The notes: generated from the sequence alone by a model not told the origin. Positions 1-9,608 are shown, numbered from the stretch's first letter. The stretch: 64,000 nucleotides of DNA from an uncultured Acetatifactor sp. (GCA_947625255.1 CANQNT010000016.1:1-64000); one strand, 5' to 3'. Numbers and translations: made by a program.

Positions 1-9
1 AATAACAGA

Positions 10-34
10 AGCACCGCATTCAATACACGGTGCT
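10..34 (+). terminator. Candidate terminator for a gene left of the window
   Basis: AGCACCG and CGGTGCT form a 7-bp stem with an 11-base loop, followed on the plus strand by a T-rich run (aatgtttttgatttttt). It would serve a plus-strand gene lying outside the window. The short stem keeps this tentative. Confidence 0.5.
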
Positions 35-166
35 AATGTTTTTGATTTTTTGAGACATTTTCAAAAATGCTTGACAGCTAATATTCCAACCCGCAGCAAG
101 TCCTGCAACCATCCAGACAGGCCGCCAGGAAACGGCCGGGAGGCGGGCCTATCCCGGACCAAAGTC

Positions 167-202
167 AAAAGGGCAGGAAACCTTGCGATTTCCCGCCCTT
201 TT
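167..202 (-). terminator. Terminator of the ECF sigma / response regulator operon
   Basis: AAAAGGGCAGGAAA pairs with TTTCCCGCCCTTTT through 14 positions with one wobble pair around an 8-base loop. It sits about 20 bases beyond the stop of the response regulator, and a T-rich tract follows on the minus strand. Confidence 0.8.
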
Positions 203-221
203 ACCATCTTTTTCCATCTTC

Positions 222-920
222 TTATCCAACCTTGTAGCCCGTTCCCCATACCACCTTTAGATATCTGGGCTCCTTGGGATTGCTTTCAATCTTCTCGCGG
301 ATGTGGCGAATATGTACGGCAATGGTGTTATCCGCGCCAATCGCCTGCATATGCCAGATTGATTCATAAATCTGCGCGATGGATAAAACCTTTCCGCGCT
401 CCTGCACCAGCAGGCGTAAAATCTTGTACTCGATGGGCGTCAGCTTGACCTCCTTGCCATCCACGGACACCTTTCTGCGGACATCGTCAATGACCAATTC
501 CCCCACCTGATAAATTCTGTCGATATTCGCACAAACATTGACAAGCTGCGTGTACCGGCGCAGATGAGACTTCACCCGGGCCAGAATCTCCAGCGGATTA
601 CACCCCGCCACAATATAGTCATCCGCGCCCGCGTTCAGGGCCATGATTTTGGAGCTTTCACTGCCCTCCGCGGAAACCACGATGATCGGCACACTGCTCC
701 TCTTGCGGATGGCGGAAATCAGCTCGATTCCATTTACAAACCCTTTTTGATGCATCTTCACGTCCGTAATCATCAGATGAATGTCCCCCTCGTCCAAAGC
801 ATCCAACATTTCACGGTAATTTCTGGCGACATACATTTGCAGCCCTTCTCCTGCAAACAACGGGCTCATGATTTCCACAATACCCGTACTGTTATTGTAC
901 ACCAAGATGTTCTTTGACAT
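222..920 (-). CDS. OmpR/PhoB-family response regulator with degenerate receiver
   Basis: A 232-residue protein with an N-terminal CheY-like receiver (about 1-120) and a C-terminal winged-helix DNA-binding domain (about 130-230, with the VWGTGYKVG ending). I start it at the inner ATG at 920, which follows an AAAGGAGAG ribosome binding site, rather than at the longer track start. Seen directly: the phospho-acceptor Asp is present (MITDVKM), but the acidic pair after beta-1 is replaced by Asn-Asn (LVYNNS) and the conserved Lys of the KP motif is replaced (YIVAGCNP). From family knowledge, loss of the Mg-binding acids and the Lys argues against normal phosphorylation. No histidine kinase is adjacent. 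It lies 80 bases after the anti-sigma gene and is probably in the same transcript. A constitutive or ligand-controlled regulator is an inference. Confidence 0.9.
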   Translation of the reverse strand: MSKNILVYNNSTGIVEIMSPLFAGEGLQMYVARNYREMLDALDEGDIHLMITDVKMHQKGFVNGIELISAIRKRSSVPIIVVSAEGSESSKIMALNAGADDYIVAGCNPLEILARVKSHLRRYTQLVNVCANIDRIYQVGELVIDDVRRKVSVDGKEVKLTPIEYKILRLLVQERGKVLSIAQIYESIWHMQAIGADNTIAVHIRHIREKIESNPKEPRYLKVVWGTGYKVG

Positions 921-999
921 ATTTATACTCTCCTTTCTATTGGTTTGCCAATAATCTCCCCTATGTTGATCCCAAGCCGGATTCTCAAGCCTTCGCGGC

Positions 1000-1884
1000 T
1001 TAAAAATTCTCTTCAAAGTATATACTAAAATCCAAATGCTTCAAAATTGCATCAACTTCCACATTTTCATAACCAAAAAAACTCATCGTGATGTCTCTTT
1101 CATTCACGGAAATCGCGGCACAGATACCAACCACCTCTCCGTCCCGCTCACAGTCGGCCAGCGTCCAGGCAAATCCCTGATCATTGGTCAATAGCCGTTC
1201 ATTCACCATCTTTCCCGGATAGGCGTACCCGGAAGCATATCCCAGACTCCCCCGGTTGTCCTGCTGATCCATGAAAAAGACCTTGCCATCATCAAAGCCC
1301 AAGCTCACATGAACATCTCCAAGATCCGGCGTCACGACCACGTTCTGGAACTCCACCGTTCCATCCCCCAGAGACTCCAGATCCGGGATTGCAATGGGAA
1401 TCTGCTCAGCCGCAAGGAACGCTTCAATCGTATCATATTCCGTCTGTTCACATTCTTCACCGACAGCGCCTTCATCAGCCGCCCCGGCCTCGTCCGCATC
1501 TTCTTTCCTGGCCGCTCCGGCCTCGCCCTGGAATTCTTCTTCGGGCAAGGCCATCCTGCCATTCCCCGCCGGCAGGCTCGCCAGCATGGGCGTCTCCGCC
1601 CCTTCTCCCGGCGAATACCCTGCGGCTTCTCCCCCCACGAAAGCGAACCCGTTTTCGTTCACCTCCAGTTGACTGCTCCGATAATTTACGGCAACCGCCG
1701 TCCCCAGACCAAACAAAAGGAACACGCTGGCGGCTGTCGCCACGGAAACAAGCGCCTTACGTCTGGCCGCCGCGACCATCTTCTGATGATGCAGCCTGTC
1801 ACTCACCTTGTCCGCATCCAGAGAGAACTTAGGCAGTTCGTTCATCGCTTCTTGATATGCATCTCGAAAATCACGCAAAGCCAT
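1000..1884 (-). CDS. Putative membrane anti-sigma factor (DUF4367-like ectodomain)
   Basis: A 294-residue protein with a cytoplasmic N-terminal helical segment (about 1-45), one membrane span (about 46-67, VATAASVFLLFGLGTAVAV), an acidic Ala/Glu-rich linker (about 100-145) and an extracellular C-terminal domain. The C-terminal part resembles DUF4367-type ectodomains of Clostridial anti-sigma proteins, although I cannot confirm the family. An AAGGAGGG site precedes the ATG. Its first 14 bases overlap the end of the ECF sigma gene, so the pair is probably translationally coupled. This layout is typical of a sigma factor held at the membrane by its cognate inhibitor. The inducing signal is unknown. 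The C-terminal half carries no recognisable catalytic motif. Confidence 0.75.
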   Translation of the reverse strand: MALRDFRDAYQEAMNELPKFSLDADKVSDRLHHQKMVAAARRKALVSVATAASVFLLFGLGTAVAVNYRSSQLEVNENGFAFVGGEAAGYSPGEGAETPMLASLPAGNGRMALPEEEFQGEAGAARKEDADEAGAADEGAVGEECEQTEYDTIEAFLAAEQIPIAIPDLESLGDGTVEFQNVVVTPDLGDVHVSLGFDDGKVFFMDQQDNRGSLGYASGYAYPGKMVNERLLTNDQGFAWTLADCERDGEVVGICAAISVNERDITMSFFGYENVEVDAILKHLDFSIYFEENF

Positions 1885-2410
1885 ATCCCTCCTTCAACCT
1901 TTTTTTCAACAATTCTCTTCCCCTGGTCAGTTGGGAAGTGACCGTGGATTCTCTGCGCCCCGTCACCGCCCCGATTTCTTTGATCGAAAGTTCTTCATAA
2001 TAAAACAGGTGAATCACGTCCCGGTACCTGGGCGGAAGCGAACGCACCGCTTCCAAAAGAAGTCTGCTGTCCTCTGCCAGAATCACGCTCTCTTCCAATC
2101 CCTGCGGAATATGCTCCGAACGGAGCTCTTCCGACGCTTCTCCGTCCGTATCGCTCCGATGGCGATTCCAGGCACTGCGCCAGACCTTGCGGCAGGAATT
2201 CAGGGTAACCTTAATAAGCCATGCTTTCTCATGCTCATCGTTCTCAAACGCCTCTTTCCTTTTTAAATATTGAAAGAACGTCTCCTGAACCACATCCTCC
2301 GCGTCCTGAATATTCCCAAGCCGCATATAAGCAATCTTGAATAACATGTCGGAATACTTGTCAAGCTTAAACTGAAGTTCTTGATTCTCTCTTCCTGACT
2401 GTTCCATCAT
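1871..2410 (-). CDS. ECF-type RNA polymerase sigma factor
   Basis: About 179 residues with the two sigma domains of the ECF group. Region 2 lies at about 20-85 (DAEDVVQETFFQYL) and region 4 at about 120-175 (SIKEIGAVTGRRESTVTSQL, the helix-turn-helix reading the -35 box). It redirects RNA polymerase to its regulon. The track start is a TTG at 2428 with no good ribosome binding site. The tandem ATGs at 2410 and 2407 fit better, with GGACGGG just in front. The stop overlaps the anti-sigma gene. A promoter of sigma-M type (TGAAAC-16-CGTCTT) lies 120 bases upstream, so self-activation is likely. Targets elsewhere cannot be named from this window. Confidence 0.9.
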   Translation of the reverse strand: MMEQSGRENQELQFKLDKYSDMLFKIAYMRLGNIQDAEDVVQETFFQYLKRKEAFENDEHEKAWLIKVTLNSCRKVWRSAWNRHRSDTDGEASEELRSEHIPQGLEESVILAEDSRLLLEAVRSLPPRYRDVIHLFYYEELSIKEIGAVTGRRESTVTSQLTRGRELLKKRLKEGYGFA

Positions 2411-2531
2411 CCCGTCCGCTTTGCGCAAAACGTGTACTTCTGCTAATAATATCCGCCACCGTGACGTTTTACTGCAAATTTTCGAAATTTTATTTAAATT
2501 TATTTACCTTTTTGATCCCCCTATAATTAAT

Positions 2532-2559
2532 AAGACGATTTTTTCTCAAAAAAGTTTCA
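2532..2559 (-). promoter_or_regulatory. ECF (sigma-M-like) autoregulatory promoter
   Basis: Reading the minus strand, TGAAAC is followed after exactly 16 bases by CGTCTT. This matches the known ECF pattern of Bacillus sigma-M and sigma-W type promoters (TGAAAC, 16-17 bases, CGTC or CGTA). It lies about 120 bases ahead of the ECF sigma gene and just beyond the truA terminator, as expected for self-activation. Confidence 0.7.
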
Positions 2560-2580
2560 ACGAACTGCGCTTGTTCTTAA

Positions 2581-2622
2581 AAAAATACACATATCCCGGC
2601 TTTCCGCCGATGGTATGTGTAT
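2581..2622 (-). terminator. Terminator of the tig-truA operon
   Basis: ATACACATA pairs with TATGTGTAT, with a further inner GC stem around a GGAAA loop, and the minus-strand side runs into TTTTTTT. It lies about 50 bases after the truA stop and closes the seven-gene operon. Confidence 0.85.
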
Positions 2623-2669
2623 CCGTTTCCAATCAGGACTGATGCCTGCGGCTCCCAGTCCCGCCACTC

Positions 2670-3407
2670 CTAAAACAACACTTCCACCAAGGTCAGTCCC
2701 TTGCCTGGTACCAAAGGCCCTGCCAATTCCCTCTGTCCGGATGCCAGCAGCCCGGGAATGCTTTGAGGATCCCGCTCCCCTTTTCCCACTTCCAAAAGAG
2801 TTCCCATCAAAATGCGAATCATATGAAAAAGAAAACCGTTTCCCCGAAACGTAAAGGCAACCACATCCCCGTCCTTTTCAATACGGATTTCATCAATCCG
2901 GCGCACCGTGGATTTCCTGGATTTTTTGGCGGAGGTAAACGCTTTAAAATCATGCTCGCCCAAAAACATGGACGCCGCCTCCCGCATGGCTTCCAAATCC
3001 AGCTTCTGGGGCACCTCCAGCGCATACCGCCTGCGGAACACGTCCGGCGCCGCGCTGTTGATCACCAGATAGCGGTAAACCTTGCCCCTGGCGTTCAGAC
3101 GGCTGTGAAAACGCTCCGGCATCTCCGCGATTTCCACCACGGCAATGTCCTCCGGCAAATACCGATTGATCGCCTCCTGCAGTTCCTCCAGAGGCAACTC
3201 ACAAGAGGTATGGAAATTGGCAATCTGTCCCAGGGCATGCACCCCGGCATCCGTACGACCGCTCCCCTGTACCTCAATGGCCTCCCCGCAGACCCGGCTC
3301 AAAAGCTTCTCCAGCTTTCCCTGAATCGTATGATCGGAAGAAACCTGACGCTGCCAGCCCTGATACCTGGTTCCTTCATATTGCAGCTTTAATCGTATAT
3401 TTCTCAT
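2670..3407 (-). CDS. truA: tRNA pseudouridine(38-40) synthase TruA
   Basis: A 245-residue enzyme that isomerises uridines 38-40 in the anticodon arm of tRNAs. The catalytic Asp lies in GSGRTDAGVHALGQ, and the N-terminal LQYEGTRYQGWQRQ and C-terminal FRGNGFLFHMIRILMGTLLEVG segments are characteristic of the family. The track start is 11 codons longer; I use the ATG at 3407, which has GGAG about 10 bases upstream. It is the last gene of the tig operon, 40 bases after the AI-2E family gene, and is followed by a strong terminator. Length is normal for TruA and nothing looks broken. Confidence 0.96.
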   Translation of the reverse strand: MRNIRLKLQYEGTRYQGWQRQVSSDHTIQGKLEKLLSRVCGEAIEVQGSGRTDAGVHALGQIANFHTSCELPLEELQEAINRYLPEDIAVVEIAEMPERFHSRLNARGKVYRYLVINSAAPDVFRRRYALEVPQKLDLEAMREAASMFLGEHDFKAFTSAKKSRKSTVRRIDEIRIEKDGDVVAFTFRGNGFLFHMIRILMGTLLEVGKGERDPQSIPGLLASGQRELAGPLVPGKGLTLVEVLF

Positions 3408-3447
3408 CCTTATCTCCATTTCAGAACGCTCGCGCGACATTTTTGAA

Positions 3448-4608
3448 TCACTTCTTATCGGAAGTTTCTTCCAAATCCTCCGGATCCAGATGCCGGAACT
3501 TATTGATGCCCGTCACCAGGATCATAAGGCTGTTTTTCGTAGTATCAAAGGCGCCCTCCTGATACATACTGTACAAAATCATGCCCAGAGGCACAGCCAG
3601 AATCATTCCCAGCACTCCGGCCAACCGATAACCAATAAACAAAAGGAACAAGGTCGGAATAGGGGGCACACCGATGGAATCCCCCACAATCTTAGGCTGG
3701 ATGATCTGTCTCGCCAGCTGACCACCGCCCCAGATGATCAGCAGTCCCACGGCCATCTTGTAGTCCCCGCTTAAAATCTTGACAATGGCCCAGGGCACCA
3801 TGACCGTCCCTGTTCCAAAGAACGGAAGCAAATCCAGAATAGCGATCACCAGCGCGATCAGCAATACATAATTCACTTTTAAAACGCTTAATCCGATGAC
3901 CAGCAGCAAATACATCCAAACTTCGATCTTCAACTGTGCCTTAAAATATCCGCCTACCGAATACATCATACTTTTTCGGATAATGGCATACCTTTCCTGC
4001 AGGCTCCGGGGAACGTGACGACTGCACCACTCATTGATCTGCTGCCGCTCCGCCACGAAGAAATAGGAAGAAAGCAGACACATAATAATACCGATCAGGA
4101 TCGTGGGCAATTGCTTCGCAAAATTTCCCACCGCCATAATGGTAGGCGTACTGATCCGACTGAACAAGTCTCCCACAAAAGTGCTGGCCTTCTGGGACAA
4201 ATTAGTGATCGTCTCCTGTATATTTTCAGGGAGTTTCTCATAAATCGTGCCAAGGTTCTGCCCAATGTCCCTGAAATCATTTTCCATGCCTTCCCACATA
4301 TCCGGCAAGGCATTCACCAGACCAATCACCTCGTCCACGAGCCTGGCGCAAACCAGGTACAGAACCAGCACCACCAGGGCGATCACCACGATAATAACAA
4401 AGGCGCTTCCCGTCTTCCTGCGAATTTTCACTTTCTCCTCAAAAAAGCGGACCAAAGGGCCGGCGATCAGCGCGATAATCCAGCCGATCACAAAGGGCAG
4501 GAAAAACACCAAAAGCCTGGGCAGCAAAGATATCACCAGAAACAGGATAACCAGGGACAGCCCTAAGTTTACCAGCGCTTTCCAATATTTTTTCATAGGA
4601 GACTCCAT
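3448..4608 (-). CDS. AI-2E family transporter-like membrane protein (UPF0118)
   Basis: A 386-residue polytopic membrane protein. Two N-terminal hydrophobic stretches are followed by a variable soluble loop (about 100-150) and then a C-terminal membrane core containing the family signature LLPFFGTGTVMVPWAI and QIIQPKIVGDSIGVPPIPTLF. The family (PF01594) includes proteins proposed as AI-2 exporters and Na+/H+ antiporters, so the substrate here is unknown. I start at 4608, after AAAGGA; a second ATG at 4596 also has a GGAG in front and cannot be excluded. It lies between engB and truA with gaps of 51 and 40 bases, consistent with operon membership. Confidence 0.85.
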   Translation of the reverse strand: MESPMKKYWKALVNLGLSLVILFLVISLLPRLLVFFLPFVIGWIIALIAGPLVRFFEEKVKIRRKTGSAFVIIVVIALVVLVLYLVCARLVDEVIGLVNALPDMWEGMENDFRDIGQNLGTIYEKLPENIQETITNLSQKASTFVGDLFSRISTPTIMAVGNFAKQLPTILIGIIMCLLSSYFFVAERQQINEWCSRHVPRSLQERYAIIRKSMMYSVGGYFKAQLKIEVWMYLLLVIGLSVLKVNYVLLIALVIAILDLLPFFGTGTVMVPWAIVKILSGDYKMAVGLLIIWGGGQLARQIIQPKIVGDSIGVPPIPTLFLLFIGYRLAGVLGMILAVPLGMILYSMYQEGAFDTTKNSLMILVTGINKFRHLDPEDLEETSDKK

Positions 4609-4659
4609 AATTGTCCTTTCCGATGGATCTTCCATCCCAATCCAATCATTCCATCTCCG

Positions 4660-5256
4660 TTAATCCGGGGATGTTTCCAGCATTCCGTCCAATAAGGCGT
4701 AAATTTCTTCCCGCCCTTGCTTTGTCTGTGCTGAAAAAGGAATAACCACAGCGTCCGGGACAAGCTGCAGCGTCATTCGGATCTGTTTCACCTGCCTGTC
4801 AATCTGGGAACGCTTGATCTTGTCCAGCTTAGTGGCAATAATGATGGGGGAAAAGCCCTGCCGCACGATCCAGTCATACATGACGCGGTCATTCTCGGAG
4901 GGCGCGTGACGGATATCCACAAGCAAAAACACCGCCATCAGTTTCTTGGACTTGTGCAGATAATTTTCCACCATCTTGCCCCACTGGGCCTTGACCTCCA
5001 CATTGGCCTTGGTGAAGCCATATCCCGGCAAGTCCACGAAATAAAGCCGCTGATTGATATTATAAAAATTGATGGTCTGGGTTTTTCCGGGCTGGGAACT
5101 GGTTCTGGCCAGAGATTTACGGTTCATCAGCGCGTTGATCAGCGAAGACTTTCCTACGTTGCTCTTGCCCGCAAAAGCCACCTCCGGATAGGCGGAATCC
5201 GGGATCTTGCTCGTAATTCCGCAGACAGTTTCCAGACTGACTTGCTTAATGATCAT
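4660..5256 (-). CDS. engB: Ribosome biogenesis GTPase EngB (YsxC/YihA)
   Basis: A 198-residue TRAFAC GTPase needed for late 50S subunit assembly. G1 is GKSNVGKSS, G2 the PGKTQT stretch, G3 DLPGYG, G4 TKLDK and G5 PFSAQT, all intact and in order. Length matches the family. Its start overlaps the end of lon by 11 bases, so translation is probably coupled. The lon-engB neighbourhood is common in Firmicutes, which supports both calls. Confidence 0.96.
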   Translation of the reverse strand: MIIKQVSLETVCGITSKIPDSAYPEVAFAGKSNVGKSSLINALMNRKSLARTSSQPGKTQTINFYNINQRLYFVDLPGYGFTKANVEVKAQWGKMVENYLHKSKKLMAVFLLVDIRHAPSENDRVMYDWIVRQGFSPIIIATKLDKIKRSQIDRQVKQIRMTLQLVPDAVVIPFSAQTKQGREEIYALLDGMLETSPD

Positions 5257-7633
5257 TTTCTTCCTCCGTAACGGGCTTCTTCTTTTTCTTCTCCTTAGGC
5301 TGCGGCTGGCCGGTCAGGGACTGCTCCAGCACCTGTGACATATTCTGGACAAACACGATCTCCATACCGCTCTTGATCTCCCGGGAAATCTCCTCCACAT
5401 CCTTGCGGTTTTCCTCCGGCACCAGCACCTTGCGCATTCCCGCGGTCTTGGCTGCCAGCAGTTTCTCTTTCAGACCACCGATAGGAAGCACTCTGCCCCG
5501 CAGAGTAATCTCCCCTGTCATGGCCACGTCCGCCCGCACCGGAATTCCCGTAATCGCCGATACCAGGGCGGCAGCCATGGTGATTCCCGCACTGGGGCCG
5601 TCCTTGGGCACCGCGCCCTCCGGAATGTGAATATGAAAATCATTTTTCCGGAAAACATCCGCGCTCACTTGATACTTTTTACTGATAGAGCGGACATAAC
5701 TCATGCCCGTGATGGCGGACTCTTTCATCACGTCCCCCATCTGGCCCGTCAGATCAATATCTCCTTTTCCCGGCATCATATTGACCTCGATCTGGAGAGT
5801 CTCCCCTCCCACGCTGGTCCAGGCCAGTCCCCGGACAATTCCTACCTCGTCCGTCAGGTTACGTTTCTCCGGGACGTATTTCACGTTTCCCAGATACTTC
5901 TGCAGATTCTGTCCGGTCACCCGGATTTTCTTTGCCTGACCTTTTAAAAGCTCCCTGGCGGCCTTGCGGCAGATCTCGCCCAGCTTCCGTTCCAGATCAC
6001 GGACACCGGCCTCACGGGTATAACCCTCGATGATCTGACGCAGCGCGCTGTCGCTGATCGTCAATTGCTCCTGGGTCAGGCCATTGCGCTTCCATTCCTT
6101 TGCTACCAGATGCTCCCTTGCAATATGGAACTTTTCGTTGGCCGTATAGCTGTTCACTTCAATGATCTCCATACGGTCCAGGAGCGGTCCCGGTATGGTC
6201 GCCGTGGTGTTGGCCGTGGCAATGAAAAGCACCTCCGACAAATCCACGGGAATTTCAATATAGTGATCCCGGAAACGGCAGTTCTGCTCCCCGTCCAGCA
6301 CTTCCAGCAGCGCTGCGGAAGTATCCCCCTTGTAGTCGCTGCTCACCTTGTCAATCTCGTCCAAAAGCATCAGGGGATTCTTCACCTCCGCCTGACGCAG
6401 CGCGCCCACGATGCGCCCGGGCATGGCTCCCACATAGGTCCTGCGGTGTCCGCGGATCTCCGCCTCGTCCCGCACGCCGCCCAGGCTGATGCGCACATAT
6501 TTTTTATCCAAAGCCTCCGCCACGCTTTTCGCGATAGAAGTCTTGCCCGTTCCGGGAGGCCCTACCAGACAAATGATGGGGCTCTCTCCCTGCTTGGTCA
6601 GGCTGCGGACTGCCAGAAATTCCAGAATTCGCTCTTTTACCTTTTCCAGGCCATAATGCTGCTCTGCCAGAATCCGCTCCGCCCGGTTAATATCCGTATT
6701 GTCCCTGGATACCCGATCCCAGGGCAGTTCCAACAAGGTCTCGATATAAGTCCGCTCCACCGAGCTTTCCGAGCTATTGATATTCAGATTCCGAAAACGG
6801 TCGATTTCCTTACGAATCCGATCCTTAACCTCTTTTTTGGCTTTTAGCTTTTCCAACGCCGCCTCAAACTGCTCCACGTCGCTTAAGCTGTCCGCGTCTT
6901 CTCCCAATTCTTTGCGGATATAGGAAAGCTGCTCCCGCAGGATGTATTCTCTCTGATTTTTCTCCACGCGGCTCTTCACCTGCTCTGAAAGCTCCGCCTT
7001 GGCCCTGGCAATCTCAATCTCATTGTATAGCACCGAACTGAGGTAATCGTAACGCTCCTGCAAAGTGGGCAATTCCAGAACCTTTTGCTTGGTTGTATAA
7101 GACAAGGGTATGCTCATCGTCAAAAGATCCATGAGCTTCTCCATCTGCCCCGCCTCAAACTGCCGCTCCAGCCCCCGTCCGATCTTTGGATAAAATTTGC
7201 GGTACTCTTCAAACAATTCCCACAGGTGACGGATCATGGCTTCCGCCGTAACGGCGTCCATCTCCTCCGCGCAGGGCGGCATTTCTTCCGTTTCCGCCAG
7301 CAAATAGTTCTCTTCTTCCTCACGGAAACCATGCAGTACGGCCCGGGTCCTGCCTTCCACTAAAACACGCACGATCCCACCCGGCAGCTTGCTGATCTGC
7401 TTGATTTGGGCGAGGGTCCCCACATGATAGACTGATTCATAATCCGGTTCCTCCGCCTCCGGGTCCCGCTGGGTCACCAGCATCAATTCCTCTCCCGTTT
7501 TCATGGCCTGTTCCACTGCCGCAATGGATTTCCTGCGGCTTAGGTCAAAGTGAATCACCAGCCTGGGCAGAATCGTCAGCCCTCTCAGCGCCACCGCCGG
7601 CAACAGAGTCGTCGTCTTCTCTTCTTCACTCAT
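5246..7633 (-). CDS. lon: ATP-dependent protease Lon
   Basis: A 795-residue AAA+ serine protease that degrades misfolded and regulatory proteins. In order: N-terminal substrate domain (about 10-210), coiled-coil helix bundle, ATPase with Walker A GPPGTGKTS and Walker B LLDEIDK, and the C-terminal protease domain with catalytic Ser in KDGPSAG and catalytic Lys in GGLKEKLLAA. The track start is 32 codons too long; the ATG at 7633 follows a clean GGAGG. The C-terminus ends in a Lys-rich tail (KEKKKKKP). A hairpin lies in the 106-base gap from clpX, which may tune expression of lon relative to the upstream genes. Confidence 0.97.
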   Translation of the reverse strand: MSEEEKTTTLLPAVALRGLTILPRLVIHFDLSRRKSIAAVEQAMKTGEELMLVTQRDPEAEEPDYESVYHVGTLAQIKQISKLPGGIVRVLVEGRTRAVLHGFREEEENYLLAETEEMPPCAEEMDAVTAEAMIRHLWELFEEYRKFYPKIGRGLERQFEAGQMEKLMDLLTMSIPLSYTTKQKVLELPTLQERYDYLSSVLYNEIEIARAKAELSEQVKSRVEKNQREYILREQLSYIRKELGEDADSLSDVEQFEAALEKLKAKKEVKDRIRKEIDRFRNLNINSSESSVERTYIETLLELPWDRVSRDNTDINRAERILAEQHYGLEKVKERILEFLAVRSLTKQGESPIICLVGPPGTGKTSIAKSVAEALDKKYVRISLGGVRDEAEIRGHRRTYVGAMPGRIVGALRQAEVKNPLMLLDEIDKVSSDYKGDTSAALLEVLDGEQNCRFRDHYIEIPVDLSEVLFIATANTTATIPGPLLDRMEIIEVNSYTANEKFHIAREHLVAKEWKRNGLTQEQLTISDSALRQIIEGYTREAGVRDLERKLGEICRKAARELLKGQAKKIRVTGQNLQKYLGNVKYVPEKRNLTDEVGIVRGLAWTSVGGETLQIEVNMMPGKGDIDLTGQMGDVMKESAITGMSYVRSISKKYQVSADVFRKNDFHIHIPEGAVPKDGPSAGITMAAALVSAITGIPVRADVAMTGEITLRGRVLPIGGLKEKLLAAKTAGMRKVLVPEENRKDVEEISREIKSGMEIVFVQNMSQVLEQSLTGQPQPKEKKKKKPVTEEENDH

Positions 7634-7656
7634 TTTTCTTCCTCCAAAAGCAATAC

Positions 7657-7694
7657 GGGCGCTGCAAAAATCTCCCATCCCTTTTGCAGCACCC
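7657..7694 (-). other. Intercistronic hairpin between clpX and lon
   Basis: GGGCGCTGCAAAA pairs with TTTTGCAGCACCC (one mismatch) in the gap between clpX and lon. The minus-strand 3' side is followed by gtattgcttttgg, not a clean T-run. It could be a weak terminator, an RNA processing site or a stabiliser within the operon. Confidence 0.55.
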
Positions 7695-7739
7695 GCTTCC
7701 CGCCTTTTGGCCGCGCGGTGCGCAGCCACAAACGAACAT

Positions 7740-9002
7740 TTATTTCGCTTTCTTCATCGGCAAAGCTTCCCGATGAATTGTAAGAGGCTTTCCCTTTCCT
7801 TCCACGGAATCCTTGGTGATCACGCAAGTCTCAATGGTATCATCCGAAGGGATCTCATACATCGTATCCATCATGACATCTTCCATGATGGAACGAAGCC
7901 CTCTGGCACCGGTCTTGCGTTCAAGAGCCCTCTCCGCGATCGCTTCAATCGCATCGTCGTCAAAGGTCAGGCTGACACCGTCCAAATCAAACAGTTTCTT
8001 GTACTGCTTGATCAACGCGTTCTTCGGCTCGGTCAGAATCCGAATCAAGGCATCCTTGTCCAGACCCTGGAGCGCCACAAGGATGGGCACACGTCCGACA
8101 AATTCCGGAATGATTCCAAACTTCACCAGATCCTGAGGAGTCACTTCATTCAAAAGCTCCCCGATCTCCTTGGTGCTCTTTTCCGCCAGTTCCGTGTTGA
8201 AACCAATGGACTTGCGGTCCAGCCTGGCTTCCACGATCTTCTCCAGGCCGTCAAAAGCGCCTCCGCAGATAAACAGGATATTGGTCGTGTCGATCTGCAG
8301 CAATTCCTGATGGGGATGCTTTCGTCCGCCCTGGGGCGGAACACTGGCCACCGTGCCCTCCACAATCTTCAAAAGCGCCTGCTGCACGCCCTCACCGGAC
8401 ACGTCCCTGGTAATGGACACATTTTCACCCTTTTTGGAAATCTTGTCAATCTCGTCAATATAAATAATACCGTATTGCGCGCGTTCAATATCATAATCCG
8501 CGGCCTGGATAAGCTTTAACAGGATGTTTTCCACATCCTCACCCACATAACCGGCCTCGGTCAGTGTCGTCGCGTCCGCGATTGCAAATGGAACATTTAT
8601 GATTTTTGCCAAAGTTTGCGCCAAATAGGTCTTTCCGGAACCAGTGGGGCCCATCAAAAGAATATTGCTCTTCTGCAGCTCCACATCGTCCAGCGTCCTG
8701 GGCGCGGTAACTCTCTTATAATGGTTGTAGACGGCCACGGACAAGACCTTTTTGGCTTCCTCCTGCCCGATCACATAGTCGTCCAGAAATTCTTTCAGCT
8801 CTTTCGGCGTAAGAAGATTGATATCGGACTTCCGCTCCTCGTCATACAGATCGTCCTCCAGCTCCTCTTCCAGAATATCCGCGCAGATATCCACGCATTC
8901 GTCACAAATATAGACGCCGGCCGGTCCCGAAATCAGCTTCCTTACCTGATTTTGTGTCTTGTTACAGAAAGAACATCTGACACCACCAGAAATTTTTGCC
9001 AT
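7740..9002 (-). CDS. clpX: ATP-dependent Clp protease ATP-binding subunit ClpX
   Basis: A 420-residue AAA+ unfoldase that feeds substrates to ClpP. The N-terminal four-Cys zinc-binding domain (CSFCNK...CDECVDIC) is intact. Walker A is [12 protein letters not shown], the pore loop GYVGEDV and Walker [10 protein letters not shown]. The IGF-type loop that docks on ClpP is visible in the RKSIGFNTE region. It starts 12 bases after clpP on the same strand, which matches the usual clpP-clpX pairing. Length is typical. Confidence 0.98.
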   Translation of the reverse strand: MAKISGGVRCSFCNKTQNQVRKLISGPAGVYICDECVDICADILEEELEDDLYDEERKSDINLLTPKELKEFLDDYVIGQEEAKKVLSVAVYNHYKRVTAPRTLDDVELQKSNILLMGPTGSGKTYLAQTLAKIINVPFAIADATTLTEAGYVGEDVENILLKLIQAADYDIERAQYGIIYIDEIDKISKKGENVSITRDVSGEGVQQALLKIVEGTVASVPPQGGRKHPHQELLQIDTTNILFICGGAFDGLEKIVEARLDRKSIGFNTELAEKSTKEIGELLNEVTPQDLVKFGIIPEFVGRVPILVALQGLDKDALIRILTEPKNALIKQYKKLFDLDGVSLTFDDDAIEAIAERALERKTGARGLRSIMEDVMMDTMYEIPSDDTIETCVITKDSVEGKGKPLTIHREALPMKKAK

Positions 9003-9014
9003 ACTTCTAACTCC

Positions 9015-9608
9015 TTATGCTTGCATTGCGTGAGATGTAATAACTTTATCGATCAGACCGTAAGCGCAGGCTTCCTCCGCGGTCTTCCAGTTGTCGCGTT
9101 CCGTGTCCGCGCAGATGGTCTCATAATCCTTGCCTGTATTCTCCGCCAGCATATGATTCAGCTTTTCCTTGGTCTGCAGGATATGCCTGGCCGCGATCTC
9201 GATCTCCGTAGCCTGCCCCTGCGTTCCGCCAAGAGGCTGATGAATCATAATCTCCGCGTTGGGAAGGGCAAATCTCTTCCCTTTGGCTCCGCCCGCCAGC
9301 AAAAAGGCTCCCATGCTGGCCGCCATACCGATGCACACGGTGGAAACGTCGCACTTGATATAGTGCATAGTGTCATAAATCGCCATGCCCGCGGTCACAC
9401 TGCCTCCGGGGCTGTTAATATACAAATGAATATCCTTTTCCGGATCCTCTGCCTCCAGGAACAACAGCTGCGCCACCACCAGGCTGGCAGTCACCTCGTT
9501 CACTTCTTCTCCCAGGAAGATAATCCGATCCTTTAACAGTCTGGAATAAATGTCGTAGGATCTCTCTCCTCTGCTTGTCTGTTCAATGACATAAGGTACC
9601 AAACTCAT
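9015..9608 (-). CDS. clpP: ATP-dependent Clp protease proteolytic subunit ClpP
   Basis: A 197-residue serine protease forming the tetradecameric proteolytic chamber. The catalytic Ser sits in [11 protein letters not shown] and the His in MIHQPLGG, with the Asp downstream (DTERDNW region). The real start is the ATG at 9608, preceded by GGAGG; the track version adds 25 codons that overlap tig. It lies between tig and clpX, the canonical order. Nothing is missing. Confidence 0.97.
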   Translation of the reverse strand: MSLVPYVIEQTSRGERSYDIYSRLLKDRIIFLGEEVNEVTASLVVAQLLFLEAEDPEKDIHLYINSPGGSVTAGMAIYDTMHYIKCDVSTVCIGMAASMGAFLLAGGAKGKRFALPNAEIMIHQPLGGTQGQATEIEIAARHILQTKEKLNHMLAENTGKDYETICADTERDNWKTAEEACAYGLIDKVITSHAMQA

